64,000 nucleotides of DNA, from positions 682,001 to 746,000 of the forward strand of contig CBDFHG010000002.1 in the NCBI GenBank assembly GCA_965247385.1. Reading direction: 5' to 3'. The notes below the pieces were generated by a model. The model searched no databases. It saw nothing but the letters and a program-made list of their open reading frames with translations, and had not been told where the DNA came from. Below, one piece after another: positions 49,345 through 58,152 of this stretch. The number at the start of each line of letters is the position of its first letter. Positions within the stretch are counted from its first letter, which is position 1. The stretch comes from Thermohalobaculum sp965247385. GTDB lineage: Bacteria > Pseudomonadota > Alphaproteobacteria > Rhodobacterales > Rhodobacteraceae. The translations under genes and the position numbers were made by a program.

Positions 49345-49430
49345 ATGATTAAGCTGAATTATCTCCGGATGTTCGTGATGCTGGCGGAAACCCGCGCGCT
49401 GAACGCGGAGGCGGAGCGGTTGGGGCGGCT
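49345..49430 (+). pseudogene. LysR-family regulator, N-terminal fragment (duplicate)
   Basis: About 28 codons: MIKLNYLRMFVMLAETRALN, then AEAERLGR. They match MIKLEYLRVFVTVAETRALN and EAAERLGR of the intact regulator at 51359. After about 49430 the homology stops. The sequence to 49556 has no recognised coding content. Confidence 0.8.
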
Positions 49431-49556
49431 GTGGCGGATGGCGAATACGACAAAGCCATTTGGCATCCGAGTGCGGCAATGCGGGGGCCCGAACAGAAAC
49501 GGCGGGGCCAATCGCCGCCGCCGAAACTGTCATGCAACCAGTTCAAGCTGCGAACA

Positions 49557-51146
49557 TTACGCCAGCCACCAGCGCTTGAGGAAGTGGCCGCCGTCCATCT
49601 CCCAGCCACCGCCGATCTGGCCGGTGGTGCCGACATTGGTGCCCAGCGCAGCCACATCCTTGCCATAGGCCGGGATGATGGTGCCGCCGTCGCGGCTGAT
49701 CAGGTGCTGCACCTCGCCATACATCTCGCGCCGATTCGCCGAGTCGAGCTCGGCACGCGCCGCGACCACCAGTTCATCGACCTGCGGGATGTTGATCAGC
49801 GTGTCGTTCCACGGCGCATCCGAGGTGTAGCAGATCGACAGGATCATGTCCTCGACCGGACGTGCGCCCCAGTAACAGGCGCAGAACGGTTTCACGTTCC
49901 ACACATTCGACCAGTAGGCGTCGTTCGGCTCGCGCACGATGTTCAGGTTGACGCCGATCTGCTCGAAGGTCTCCTTGAACAGCGCCGCCGCATTCAGCGC
50001 GCCGACATAAGCGGTATCGGAGGCGCTGTAGTCGATGGTGACGCCCTCCAGCCCCGCCTGCTTGATCAGCGCCCGTGCCTTGTCCGGATCGAAGGTGTTC
50101 TGCGGGATATCCGCCGCGTGGTACTGGAAGCCCGGCCCGATCGGGTGATCGTTGCCGACGACGCCGTAGCCGAACAGGATCTTGTCGACGAACTGCTGCC
50201 GGTCGACGGCGTATTTCAGCGCCTGGCGGAGCGCGAGTTGGTCGAACGGCGGCACGTTCATCCGCATCGGTGCCGTGTACATCAGGTTACTGGTGATATC
50301 CTGGATCACGACCTTCGGATGCTTCGCCAGCCTGTCGATGGTTTTCAGATCGGGCCGGTTGATGCAATCGACCTTGCCAGTCAGCAGTGCGGTCTGACGT
50401 GCGGTGCCGTCTGCGATGTTCAGAATCTCGCAGGAATCGGCAAAACCGAAATCGTCGCCCTGCCAGGCGTTCGGGTTGCGCTCCATCGTGGTGCGGATGC
50501 CGAACTCGTTCTCTTTGAGCACATAGAGGCCGGTTCCATGCACCGAGGTGTTGTCCGACTTGCCGTCCACGGCGGGCACGACGCTCATGTGATAGTCGGT
50601 CATCAGGAACGGGAAGTCGGCGTTGCCGCCGGACAGCTCGATGACAATCGTGCTGCCGTCCGCCGAGACGTCCTCAATGGCCTCGAACACTCCCTTGGCG
50701 CCGGATTTGCTGTCGGGTCCGCGATGGGTATTGATCGAGGCGATGACATCCTCGGTGGTCAGGCTCTTGCCGTTCGAGAACTCGACCCCCGGGCGCAGCT
50801 TGAAGCGCCAGGTCTTGGCGTCGGCCGAGGCTTCCCAACTTTCCGCCAGCCCCGGCTGGACCGAGTTGTCCTGACCGACCTCGACCAGGCTGTCGCGCGT
50901 GGCGCGGGCGACCGCGATCATGTAGGTGTCGATATAGGTGGTCTGATCGAGGGTGTCGGTGGTGTTGCCGCCGATCAGCCCGGCGGTCAGATGGCCGCCG
51001 CGCTTCGGCGTCGCAGCTTGCGCCTTGGTCCACATCCCCGATGCGGTGGCTGCGGTCAGCCCGATTGCGCTGGCCCCGACCATGAAGTCGCGGCGCGTCG
51101 CTTTCGGATCGCGCAGGATGCGGTCGATGAGTCGATTGTCGGTCAT
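49557..51146 (-). CDS. Peptide/nickel-type (family 5) ABC substrate-binding protein, Tat-exported
   Basis: A 529-residue periplasmic binding protein. The start at 51146 (MTDNRLIDRILRDPKATRRD) follows GGGGAG. A twin-arginine signal is visible: ATRRDFMVGASAIGLTAATA, with cleavage near KAQAATPKRGG. Family 5 hallmarks are LAESWEASADAKTWRFKLRPGVEF, TTEDVIASIN, LRQALKYAVDRQQFVDKILFGYG and ARALIKQAGL. No permease or ATPase gene is adjacent, so it must use a transporter encoded elsewhere or act as a sensor. It is divergent from the LysR gene at 51359, a probable regulator. Confidence 0.86.
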   Translation of the reverse strand: MTDNRLIDRILRDPKATRRDFMVGASAIGLTAATASGMWTKAQAATPKRGGHLTAGLIGGNTTDTLDQTTYIDTYMIAVARATRDSLVEVGQDNSVQPGLAESWEASADAKTWRFKLRPGVEFSNGKSLTTEDVIASINTHRGPDSKSGAKGVFEAIEDVSADGSTIVIELSGGNADFPFLMTDYHMSVVPAVDGKSDNTSVHGTGLYVLKENEFGIRTTMERNPNAWQGDDFGFADSCEILNIADGTARQTALLTGKVDCINRPDLKTIDRLAKHPKVVIQDITSNLMYTAPMRMNVPPFDQLALRQALKYAVDRQQFVDKILFGYGVVGNDHPIGPGFQYHAADIPQNTFDPDKARALIKQAGLEGVTIDYSASDTAYVGALNAAALFKETFEQIGVNLNIVREPNDAYWSNVWNVKPFCACYWGARPVEDMILSICYTSDAPWNDTLINIPQVDELVVAARAELDSANRREMYGEVQHLISRDGGTIIPAYGKDVAALGTNVGTTGQIGGGWEMDGGHFLKRWWLA

Positions 51147-51304
51147 GATAGTCTCCCCTGATTTCAAATTTTTTCCCGCCGGATCGGTTGCTCTCTGACA
51201 GGCTGTTTTTTGGCCGACGCGATGTTGCCGTGTCGATCGATTATGATGTTTCTCTCATCTGCGCATGAGTCGCCTCGTCGCTCCTCGCGAGTCTCCAGGT
51301 TGGA

Positions 51305-51358
51305 CTCTCTTCAGTCAAGCTTGATTTTTTGTATAATCTTTCAGATAAACTTAAGCTT
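51305..51358. promoter_or_regulatory. Divergent operator region between the binding protein and LysR genes
   Basis: The perfect palindrome TCAAGCTTGA lies at 51315-51324 and TAAGCTTA at 51352-51359. Spacing and flanks match the region at 49290-49344 base for base over most of its length. The conservation through an otherwise diverging duplication supports a real binding site. Confidence 0.55.
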
Positions 51359-52249
51359 ATGATCAAGCTGGAATATCTCCGGGTGTTCGTGACGGTGGCG
51401 GAAACCCGGGCTCTGAACGAGGCGGCGGAGCGGCTGGGGCGCACGCCTTCGGCCGTCTCGATGACCCTCAAGCAGATCGAGGAATCCCTCGGCGGCCCGC
51501 TGTTCGAGGGCGAACGCAAGGCTGCGCTGACACCGCTGGGGGCCTTCGCGCTCAGCCATGCCCGCAGGGCGGTCTCCGAACACGACGCGGCGACTTCCGC
51601 GATCCAGCGCTTCGCCTGCGGCGAGGCGGGCGAAGTGCGGATCGCCGCCGTTCCGTCGGCGGCGACACGGCTGTTGCCCGGCGCCGTGGCACGGCTGCGC
51701 CGCCATCGGCCGGATGTCCGGATCAACCTGCGCGACATCGACTCGTCTGCCGTGGCGCAGGCGGTCGATCAGAAATCCGTTGATATCGGAATTGCCAGCC
51801 CGTCGGCCAAGTCCGCCCACCTGGTGGAGGATCTGTTGTTCGAGGATCCGTTCGTCCTGCTATGCCGCAGCGACGATCCGATCGCGCGGCTCGACCGCCC
51901 GGCCAAGTGGAGCGATATCGACCCGTCCGAATTCATTGCCAACGGTCTGTGCGCCAGCACCCCGGTGCCGGAACTAGCGGAACTGACGCTGCAAGCGCCC
52001 TTGATGGTGCATAACGTTTCGTCCCTGATCGCATTTGTCTCCGAAGGCTTCGGGGTCACACTACTGCCCGCGCTGTCGCTTGCGGCGGAGGCCGGCAATC
52101 TGCGCGCAATCCCGCTTTCAGCCCCCGGCGCGAGCCGCCGCCTTGTTTTGATCACCCGGCCCGGCGAAACGCTTTCACCCTCCGCGTCAGCGCTTCTCAC
52201 GGAGATCCGTTCAGCGGCGAAAACCGTATTGGCGGGTTTTGGCGGCTAA
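51359..52249 (+). CDS. LysR-family transcriptional regulator
   Basis: A complete 296-residue LysR protein. The winged helix-turn-helix is at residues 1-60 (LEYLRVFVTVAETRALNEAAERLGRTPSAVSMTLKQIEE). An effector domain follows from about residue 90 (EVRIAAVPSAATRLLPGAVARL, GIASPSAKSAHLVEDLLFEDPFVLLCRSDDP, LIAFVSEGFGVTLLPAL). The ATG at 51359 is chosen over one at 51329, which lies in the operator. It is divergent from the binding protein gene and convergent with iolG. Its likely targets are the binding protein and, through the duplicated operator, the aldehyde dehydrogenase operon. Confidence 0.87.
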   Translation: MIKLEYLRVFVTVAETRALNEAAERLGRTPSAVSMTLKQIEESLGGPLFEGERKAALTPLGAFALSHARRAVSEHDAATSAIQRFACGEAGEVRIAAVPSAATRLLPGAVARLRRHRPDVRINLRDIDSSAVAQAVDQKSVDIGIASPSAKSAHLVEDLLFEDPFVLLCRSDDPIARLDRPAKWSDIDPSEFIANGLCASTPVPELAELTLQAPLMVHNVSSLIAFVSEGFGVTLLPALSLAAEAGNLRAIPLSAPGASRRLVLITRPGETLSPSASALLTEIRSAAKTVLAGFGG

Positions 52250-52279
52250 CGATTAGACCGAGCCGCCGCGCATACCAGG

Positions 52280-53287
52280 TCAAGCCGGAGCAAGCTCCGA
52301 CACATCGACCGCGCGGTGCTCGGCGACCGAGATCACTGCCGCCTCGGCGAGCATGAGCGCCATCAGGCCGTCATGCCCGCTGGGCGACGGCGCGGTTCCC
52401 TCGGTTATCATGTCAATGAACGCGCCGATCTCGGCGGCGTAGGCCTGCTCGTAGCGCGTCATGAACGAACCGTATATCGGTGCGCGGGTGTATCCATCCG
52501 AATTGGCGATCTCGATGCAGGCCGGACGCGGGTTCTCGGCCGAGACCAGGCCAAGCGATCCGTGAACCTCGATTCGCTGGTCATATCCGTAGGTGGCGCG
52601 GCGGGAGTTCGAGATCATGCATTGTCTGCCGCCCCGTGTCGTCAGCACGATGGAGGCGCTGTCATGGTCCCCCAATTCACCGACGATCGGATCGACCAGC
52701 ACCGAGGCGGACGCGTAGACACGGATGATCTCCTCCCCCAACAGCACCCGCGCCATGTCGAAGTCGTGGATTGTCATGTCCCGGAACAGGCCGCCGGAGG
52801 CCGGCAGGAAATCGAGATGCCGCAGACCGGGGTCGCGTGAAATGATGTGGACCATCTCCACTTCGCCGACCTTTCCCGCATCGATGGCCGCCCGCAACGC
52901 CGCGAAATGCGGATCGAAGCGGCGATTGAACCCGATCATCAGCCGCGCCCCGGTGCGGTCCACGGTCGCCAGACAGGCCCGCACCCGCGTCAGATCCAGA
53001 TCAACCGGCTTTTCGCAGAAGATCGGTTTTCCCGCATGGGCGAACATCTCGATCAGATCCGCATGGGTGTCGGTTGGGGTGCAGATCGCAACCGCGTCGA
53101 TATCGCCGTCCTCCGTGATCTCGCCAATGCTCCTGACCGGGCACTGGTAGCGGGCGGAAATCACTTCAGCGGCTTCGGGCGCCGCATCGGCGACAGCGGC
53201 GAGCGTGGCGCGGCGGTCGCTGGAAATGGCGCTGGCATGAACATGGCCGATCCGCCCCGCACCCAGCAATCCGATCCGAATGGTCAT
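52280..53287 (-). CDS. iolG: myo-Inositol 2-dehydrogenase (IolG)
   Basis: A 335-residue Gfo/Idh/MocA oxidoreductase, which oxidises myo-inositol to scyllo-inosose with NAD+. The Rossmann motif GLLGAGRIGHVHA is at residues 6-18. The catalytic Lys is in CEKPVDLDL (about 95) and the Asp-His pair in FRDMTIHDFDMARVLLG (about 170). It starts divergently from iolC with 186 bp between, and ends 30 bp from the convergent LysR stop. Other inositol or sugar dehydrogenases share the fold, but the adjacent iolCDEB genes make the assignment strong. Confidence 0.88.
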   Translation of the reverse strand: MTIRIGLLGAGRIGHVHASAISSDRRATLAAVADAAPEAAEVISARYQCPVRSIGEITEDGDIDAVAICTPTDTHADLIEMFAHAGKPIFCEKPVDLDLTRVRACLATVDRTGARLMIGFNRRFDPHFAALRAAIDAGKVGEVEMVHIISRDPGLRHLDFLPASGGLFRDMTIHDFDMARVLLGEEIIRVYASASVLVDPIVGELGDHDSASIVLTTRGGRQCMISNSRRATYGYDQRIEVHGSLGLVSAENPRPACIEIANSDGYTRAPIYGSFMTRYEQAYAAEIGAFIDMITEGTAPSPSGHDGLMALMLAEAAVISVAEHRAVDVSELAPA

Positions 53288-53473
53288 TATTCATGGTCTC
53301 CAGACGGGGTTCATGGTCTCCAGCCGGGAACCGGCGGACCCGGGGCCCCTTCGCATTTCTTTGGGCACATCCAATGTAGCGTGAATTTCCGCTGTATGAT
53401 GGACTGGTGCCGGTGCCGCGAAATATGAAATGATTCTTCCACCCGCCACAAGGAAACTTGCCGGAGGCGTCTA
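53288..53473. promoter_or_regulatory. Divergent iolG/iolC promoter region with a 20-bp tandem repeat
   Basis: Two copies of TTCATGGTCTCCAG(A/C)CGGG lie at 53290-53309 and 53310-53328, directly before the iolG start codon. The central part (53380-53440) is AT-richer and should hold the promoters; TTCC and GGAA elements occur near 53438 and 53452. No regulator gene of the IolR type is in the window. Confidence 0.5.
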
Positions 53474-55393
53474 ATGCAAAGACTGGATGTTATCACCATC
53501 GGCCGGTCCTCGGTGGACCTGTACGGCATCCAGGTGGGCGGCCGGCTGGAGGATATGGCATCCTTCAGGAAGTATATCGGCGGCTCGCCCACCAACATGG
53601 CGGCGGGAACCGCGCGGCTTGGGCTGAGATCGGCGCTGATCACCCGCGTCGGCGACGAGCATATGGGCCGGTTCATCCGCGAGCAGCTTCAGGCCGAGGG
53701 CGTCGATCTGCGCGGAGTGAAGACCGACCCGGAGCGGTTGACCGCGCTGGTCCTGCTCGGCATCCGGGACCGCGAGCGGTTTCCACTGATCTTCTACCGC
53801 GACAACTGCGCCGACATGGCGCTCTCTGAAGACGACATCGACCCGGAGTTCATTGCCGAGGCTCGCTGCGTAACGGCAACCGGAACTCATCTCAGCCATC
53901 CGCAGACCGAAGCAGCGGTGCTGAAAGCGCTGCGCCTGGCCCGCAAGAACGGCGCAAAAACCGCGCTGGATATCGATTACCGCCCCAATCTGTGGGGGCT
54001 CGCGGGCCATGGCGACGGCGAGAACCGGTTCGTCGCCTCCACACAAGTGACAGGCAAGCTGCAATCCACCCTGCCCCTTTTCGACCTGATCGTCGGCACC
54101 GAGGAGGAATTCCATATCGCCGGTGGGTCGACCAACACGGTCGAGGCGCTTCGCAATGTCCGCGCGGTCTCGGCGGCCACGCTCGTGTGCAAGAGCGGTC
54201 CCATGGGGGCCGTGGCCTTCGAGGGGAAAATTCCAGACACCCTGGACGACGGCATCAAGGGGCCGGGTTTTCCCATCGAGGTCTTCAATGTGCTGGGCGC
54301 GGGCGACGGCTTCATGTCGGGTCTGCTGAAGGGTTGGCTGACCGGGCAGGACTGGCGAACCTGCCTGAAATACGCCAATGCCTGCGGTGCCCTAGCGGTC
54401 TCTCGCCACGGCTGCGCACCGGCCTATCCGAGCTGGGAGGAGCTCCGGTTCTTCCTGAAACGCGGCGTCGTGGAAAGGGCGCTGCGCAAGGACCAGGCGC
54501 TCGAACAGATCCACTGGTCGACCAACCGCAAGGGCGCGTGGCCGGAATTGCGGGTTTTTGCCTTCGACCACCGCATGCAGCTGGAGGAAATGGCCGACGC
54601 TGCGGGTGCGCCGCAGGGCCGGATCGGCGCGTTCAAGCTGCTGTGCCTGAAAGCCGCGCAACAGGTGGCGCAGGGGCGCACGGGCTACGGCATTCTCTGT
54701 GATGACCGATTGGGGCGCGATGCCCTCTATGCGGCCGCGGGTTCCGGCCTCTGGATCGGACGGCCGGTGGAGCGGCCAGGCACACGGCCCTTGCGGCTCG
54801 AGCCGGAACTGGGTGCGGATTTCGGCTCCGCCCTGGCGGAATGGCCGGTGGAGCAGGTGGTGAAGGTGCTGTGCTTCTACCACCCGGACGACGATCCGCC
54901 GACCAAGGCCGATCAGGAAGCGACCGTCATCCGCCTGGCGCAGGCCTGCCGGCGCAACGCACTGGAACTGCTTGTGGAAATCATCCCCTCGAAGGTATCG
55001 GCCTGCGACGACGAGACCAGCGCAAAGGTCATTCAGCGGTTCTACGACCTCGGCGTCTACCCCGACTGGTGGAAGCTTGAACCGTTCCGGACCGACGCCG
55101 CCTGGGCCAAAACCTGCGATACAATCAGCCGCAACGACCCTCACACCCGCGGCGTTGTCGTGCTGGGCCTCGACGCCCCTGCCGACGAACTGCAGGAGAG
55201 CTTTGCCGCCGCCGCCCGATACGATCTGGTCAAGGGCTTTGCCGTTGGCAGAACGATCTTCGGCGATGCGGCGCGCGCCTGGCTGGCCGGAACGATCACC
55301 GATCAGGAAGCGGTCGACAGGATGGCGGGGAAATATCGGGACCTCTGCGAGGTTTGGGACAGGGTTCAGGCCCAAAAGGGGGAAGCCGCATGA
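53474..55393 (+). CDS. iolC: Bifunctional 5-dehydro-2-deoxygluconokinase / DUF2090 aldolase-like protein (IolC-IolJ)
   Basis: A 639-residue fusion. Residues 1 to about 325 are a PfkB-family kinase: VITIGRSSVDLYG, YIGGSPTNMAAGTARLGL and the catalytic NVLGAGDGFMSGLLKG (anion-hole GAGD). Residues about 335-635 are DUF2090, proposed to act as the 6-phospho-5-dehydro-2-deoxygluconate aldolase (WPELRVFAFDHRMQLEEMAD, YGILCDDRLGRDAL, VKVLCFYHPDD). Together they turn 2-deoxy-5-keto-gluconate into dihydroxyacetone phosphate and malonate semialdehyde. The stop overlaps the iolD start (ATGA). This fused form is common in proteobacterial iol operons. Confidence 0.9.
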   Translation: MQRLDVITIGRSSVDLYGIQVGGRLEDMASFRKYIGGSPTNMAAGTARLGLRSALITRVGDEHMGRFIREQLQAEGVDLRGVKTDPERLTALVLLGIRDRERFPLIFYRDNCADMALSEDDIDPEFIAEARCVTATGTHLSHPQTEAAVLKALRLARKNGAKTALDIDYRPNLWGLAGHGDGENRFVASTQVTGKLQSTLPLFDLIVGTEEEFHIAGGSTNTVEALRNVRAVSAATLVCKSGPMGAVAFEGKIPDTLDDGIKGPGFPIEVFNVLGAGDGFMSGLLKGWLTGQDWRTCLKYANACGALAVSRHGCAPAYPSWEELRFFLKRGVVERALRKDQALEQIHWSTNRKGAWPELRVFAFDHRMQLEEMADAAGAPQGRIGAFKLLCLKAAQQVAQGRTGYGILCDDRLGRDALYAAAGSGLWIGRPVERPGTRPLRLEPELGADFGSALAEWPVEQVVKVLCFYHPDDDPPTKADQEATVIRLAQACRRNALELLVEIIPSKVSACDDETSAKVIQRFYDLGVYPDWWKLEPFRTDAAWAKTCDTISRNDPHTRGVVVLGLDAPADELQESFAAAARYDLVKGFAVGRTIFGDAARAWLAGTITDQEAVDRMAGKYRDLCEVWDRVQAQKGEAA

Positions 55394-57231
55394 CAACGAT
55401 CAGGCTGACGGCCGCACAGGCAATGGTCAGGTACCTGTCCAACCAGATGACAGACCCGATGACCGGAGACGGCGAGCCATTCCTCGCCGGATGCTGGGCG
55501 ATCTTCGGCCACGGCAATGTGGCCGGGCTGGGCGAAGCGTTGCATGCGGCAGGCGATACCCTGCCCACATGGCGCGGCCATAACGAACAGGGCATGTCCC
55601 ATGCGGCAATCGCCTTCGCAAAGGCCAGCAATCGCCGCCGCGCGATGGCGGTGACCACCTCGATCGGGCCGGGGGCCACCAACATGGTCACGGCGGCGGC
55701 GCTGGCCCATGTCAATCGCCTGCCGGTGCTGCTGATCCCCGGCGATGTGTTCGCCAGCCGCGCACCAGACCCGGTGTTGCAGCAGATCGAGGATTTCGGC
55801 GACGGAACGGTCAGCGCGAATGACTGTCTCAAACCCGTCAGCCGCTACTTCGACCGGATCACCCGGCCCGAGCAGTTGTTGACCGCACTGCCGCGCGCCA
55901 TGGCGACGATGACCGATCCGGCGGACTGCGGGCCGGTGACGCTCGCCTTCTGCCAGGACGTGCAGGCCGAGGCGTTCGACTGGCCCAAAAGATTCTTCGA
56001 GCCCAAGGTCTGGCATCATCGCCGCCCGCGCCCCGACCTGGATCAACTCGATGCCGCGATCACCGCGATCAAGGGCGCGGCGACGCCGCTGATCATCGCC
56101 GGCGGTGGGGTGCATTACGCTGGCGCGACCGATGCGCTGCGCAGTTTCGCGGAGAAACACCGGATTCCCGTGGCCGAAACCCAGGCCGGAAAATCTGCCC
56201 TGCCGTGGGATCACCCGCTGAATCTCGGCTCGGTCGGCGTGACCGGGGCGGCGTCAGCCAACGCGGTCGCCGAGATCGCCGATCTGATCATCGGCGTCGG
56301 CACTCGGTTCCAGGATTTCACCACCGGAAGCTGGGCGCTGTTCAAGAACCCGGCGCGACGCTTTCTGAGTCTCAATATTACGCCCCAAGACAGTGGCAAA
56401 CATGGCGCGATCCCGCTGGTGGCCGATGCAAGGGCGGCGCTGGAGGAGCTGTCGGCGGGGCTGGGCGACCATCGAAAACCTTCACCTGACACCGCTGCTA
56501 GGGCGGCATGGCTTGCGGCAGTGGAGTCGGCAACCGCCCCGCCCGAGGGAAATGCCTTGCCAACCGACGCGCAAGTGATCGGCGCGGTCCAACGCTCGGT
56601 GGATGAGACCGCCATCCTCGTCTGCGCCGCCGGCGGGCTGCCGGGAGAGTTGCACAAGCTGTGGAAAGCCACCCGGCCCGGTGGCTATCACGTCGAATAC
56701 GGCTACTCCTGCATGGGTTACGAGATCGCGGGCGGATTGGGGGTGAAGATGGCCTGCCCGGAGCGCGAGGTCGTGGTGATGCTCGGCGACGGCTCCTACA
56801 TGATGATGAACTCGGAACTGGCGACATCGGTGATGCTGGGGCACAAGATCATCACCGTGGTGCTCGACAATCGCGGTTTCGGCTGCATCGACCGGCTGCA
56901 AGTGGGCACCGGCGGAGCGAGCTTCAACAACCTGCTCGACACCACCCGCCATTCCGTGCCCAGCAACATAGATTTCGCGGCCCATGCGGGAGCGATGGGG
57001 GCCACGGCGGAGAAAGTGGCCTCGATCGCCGACCTGGAATCCGCGATGACCCGCGCCCGCGCCTCGCGCAAATCCTATGTGATCGTGATCGATACCGACC
57101 CGCTGTCTTCTACCGAGGCAGGCGGGTATTGGTGGGACGTGGCAGTGCCTGAAGTCTCGGCGCGCCCGCAGGTGAACACTGCCCGAGAAGACTATGACCG
57201 TAAACGAAAAAACCAACGTTCCGCCGACTAA
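55390..57231 (+). CDS. iolD: 3D-(3,5/4)-trihydroxycyclohexane-1,2-dione hydrolase (IolD)
   Basis: A 613-residue thiamine-diphosphate enzyme, which opens the inositol ring. The start at 55390 (MTTIRLTAAQAMVRYLSNQ) overlaps the iolC stop. Catalytic Glu is in WRGHNEQGMSHAAIAFAKA (about residue 65). The central domain contains PLIIAGGGVHYAG. The ThDP-binding motif reads GDGSYMMMNSELATSVMLG, with GD and N-N positions intact (about 465-490). It follows IolE in the pathway order and precedes iolE in the operon. Confidence 0.92.
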   Translation: MTTIRLTAAQAMVRYLSNQMTDPMTGDGEPFLAGCWAIFGHGNVAGLGEALHAAGDTLPTWRGHNEQGMSHAAIAFAKASNRRRAMAVTTSIGPGATNMVTAAALAHVNRLPVLLIPGDVFASRAPDPVLQQIEDFGDGTVSANDCLKPVSRYFDRITRPEQLLTALPRAMATMTDPADCGPVTLAFCQDVQAEAFDWPKRFFEPKVWHHRRPRPDLDQLDAAITAIKGAATPLIIAGGGVHYAGATDALRSFAEKHRIPVAETQAGKSALPWDHPLNLGSVGVTGAASANAVAEIADLIIGVGTRFQDFTTGSWALFKNPARRFLSLNITPQDSGKHGAIPLVADARAALEELSAGLGDHRKPSPDTAARAAWLAAVESATAPPEGNALPTDAQVIGAVQRSVDETAILVCAAGGLPGELHKLWKATRPGGYHVEYGYSCMGYEIAGGLGVKMACPEREVVVMLGDGSYMMMNSELATSVMLGHKIITVVLDNRGFGCIDRLQVGTGGASFNNLLDTTRHSVPSNIDFAAHAGAMGATAEKVASIADLESAMTRARASRKSYVIVIDTDPLSSTEAGGYWWDVAVPEVSARPQVNTAREDYDRKRKNQRSAD

Positions 57232-57246
57232 GGCCGGGTTGCGGAA

Positions 57247-58152
57247 ATGATCCTCTACGGAACCAACCCGATTGCCTGGTCCAACGACGACGACCAGACC
57301 CTTGGCGCTGATATATCACTCGAACAATGCCTGCGCGAAGCGGGCGAGATCGGCTTTGACGGTATTGAAAAGGGCCACAAGATGCCGACCGATCCCGAAG
57401 CCTTGCGCGCCGCCCTGTCGGCACACGGGTTGCGCTTCATCTCGGGCTGGCATTCGCTGAACCTGCTGACCCGGTCGGTCGCGCACGAGAAGGCGGCAAT
57501 CCAGCCGCATCTGGATTTGCTGAAGGCCATGGGCTGTGCGGTCTGCATCGTCTGCGAAACCTCTAACGCCATCCACGGCAATGACGAGGTGGCGCTGAAG
57601 GACAGCCCCGCCCTGCTAGTGGATCAGTGGGCCGAATTCGGCGCGGCGGTCGAGGAGATCGCCGAGTACTGCGCCGGACAGGGCCTGACGCTGGCCTACC
57701 ACCACCACATGGGAACCATCGTCGAATCCGGCACCGAGATCGACGCCTTCATGGCCGCGACCGGCCCGGCCACGAAACTGTTGCTGGACACCGGCCATGC
57801 CTGGCTTGGCGGCGCCGAACCCGAAGCGCTGGCGAAGCGGTATATGGGCCGCGTCGGCCACCTCCATGCAAAGAACGTGCGTCCCGCGATCCGGGCACAG
57901 ATCGAGGCCGACGGGTTGTCCTTTCTGGAAGGCGTCCGGCGCGGGGTCTTCACCGTTCCGGGCGACCCCGAGGGCGGCGTGGCCTTCGAGCCGGTGTTGC
58001 GCATCGCCGCCGGGCATGGCTATCAGGGTTGGCTGGTGATCGAGGCCGAGCAGGATCCGGTCGTGCGCAACCCGTATGACTATCAGTCGCTGGGTCTGAA
58101 ATCGCTGAAGCACATGGCCCGCGCGGCGGGGCTGGACGAAGGAAGAGATTAA
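57247..58152 (+). CDS. iolE: myo-Inosose-2 dehydratase (IolE)
   Basis: A 301-residue TIM-barrel enzyme of the xylose-isomerase-like family. It dehydrates scyllo-inosose to the trione that IolD uses. Visible features: YGTNPIAWSNDDDQTLG at the start, IGFDGIEKGHKMP, TLAYHHHMGTIVES (metal ligands), LLLDTGHAWLGG, GHLHAKNVRP, and WLVIEAEQDPVVRNPY near the end. The stop TAA shares one base with the iolB start. Confidence 0.92.
   Translation: MILYGTNPIAWSNDDDQTLGADISLEQCLREAGEIGFDGIEKGHKMPTDPEALRAALSAHGLRFISGWHSLNLLTRSVAHEKAAIQPHLDLLKAMGCAVCIVCETSNAIHGNDEVALKDSPALLVDQWAEFGAAVEEIAEYCAGQGLTLAYHHHMGTIVESGTEIDAFMAATGPATKLLLDTGHAWLGGAEPEALAKRYMGRVGHLHAKNVRPAIRAQIEADGLSFLEGVRRGVFTVPGDPEGGVAFEPVLRIAAGHGYQGWLVIEAEQDPVVRNPYDYQSLGLKSLKHMARAAGLDEGRD

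Noticed and set aside
49431..49556. Reading frame with GEYDKAIWHPSAAMRGPEQK after the LysR fragment
   Set aside because: It suggests a fragment of some coding sequence, but I could not assign a family and the stretch is under 130 bp.
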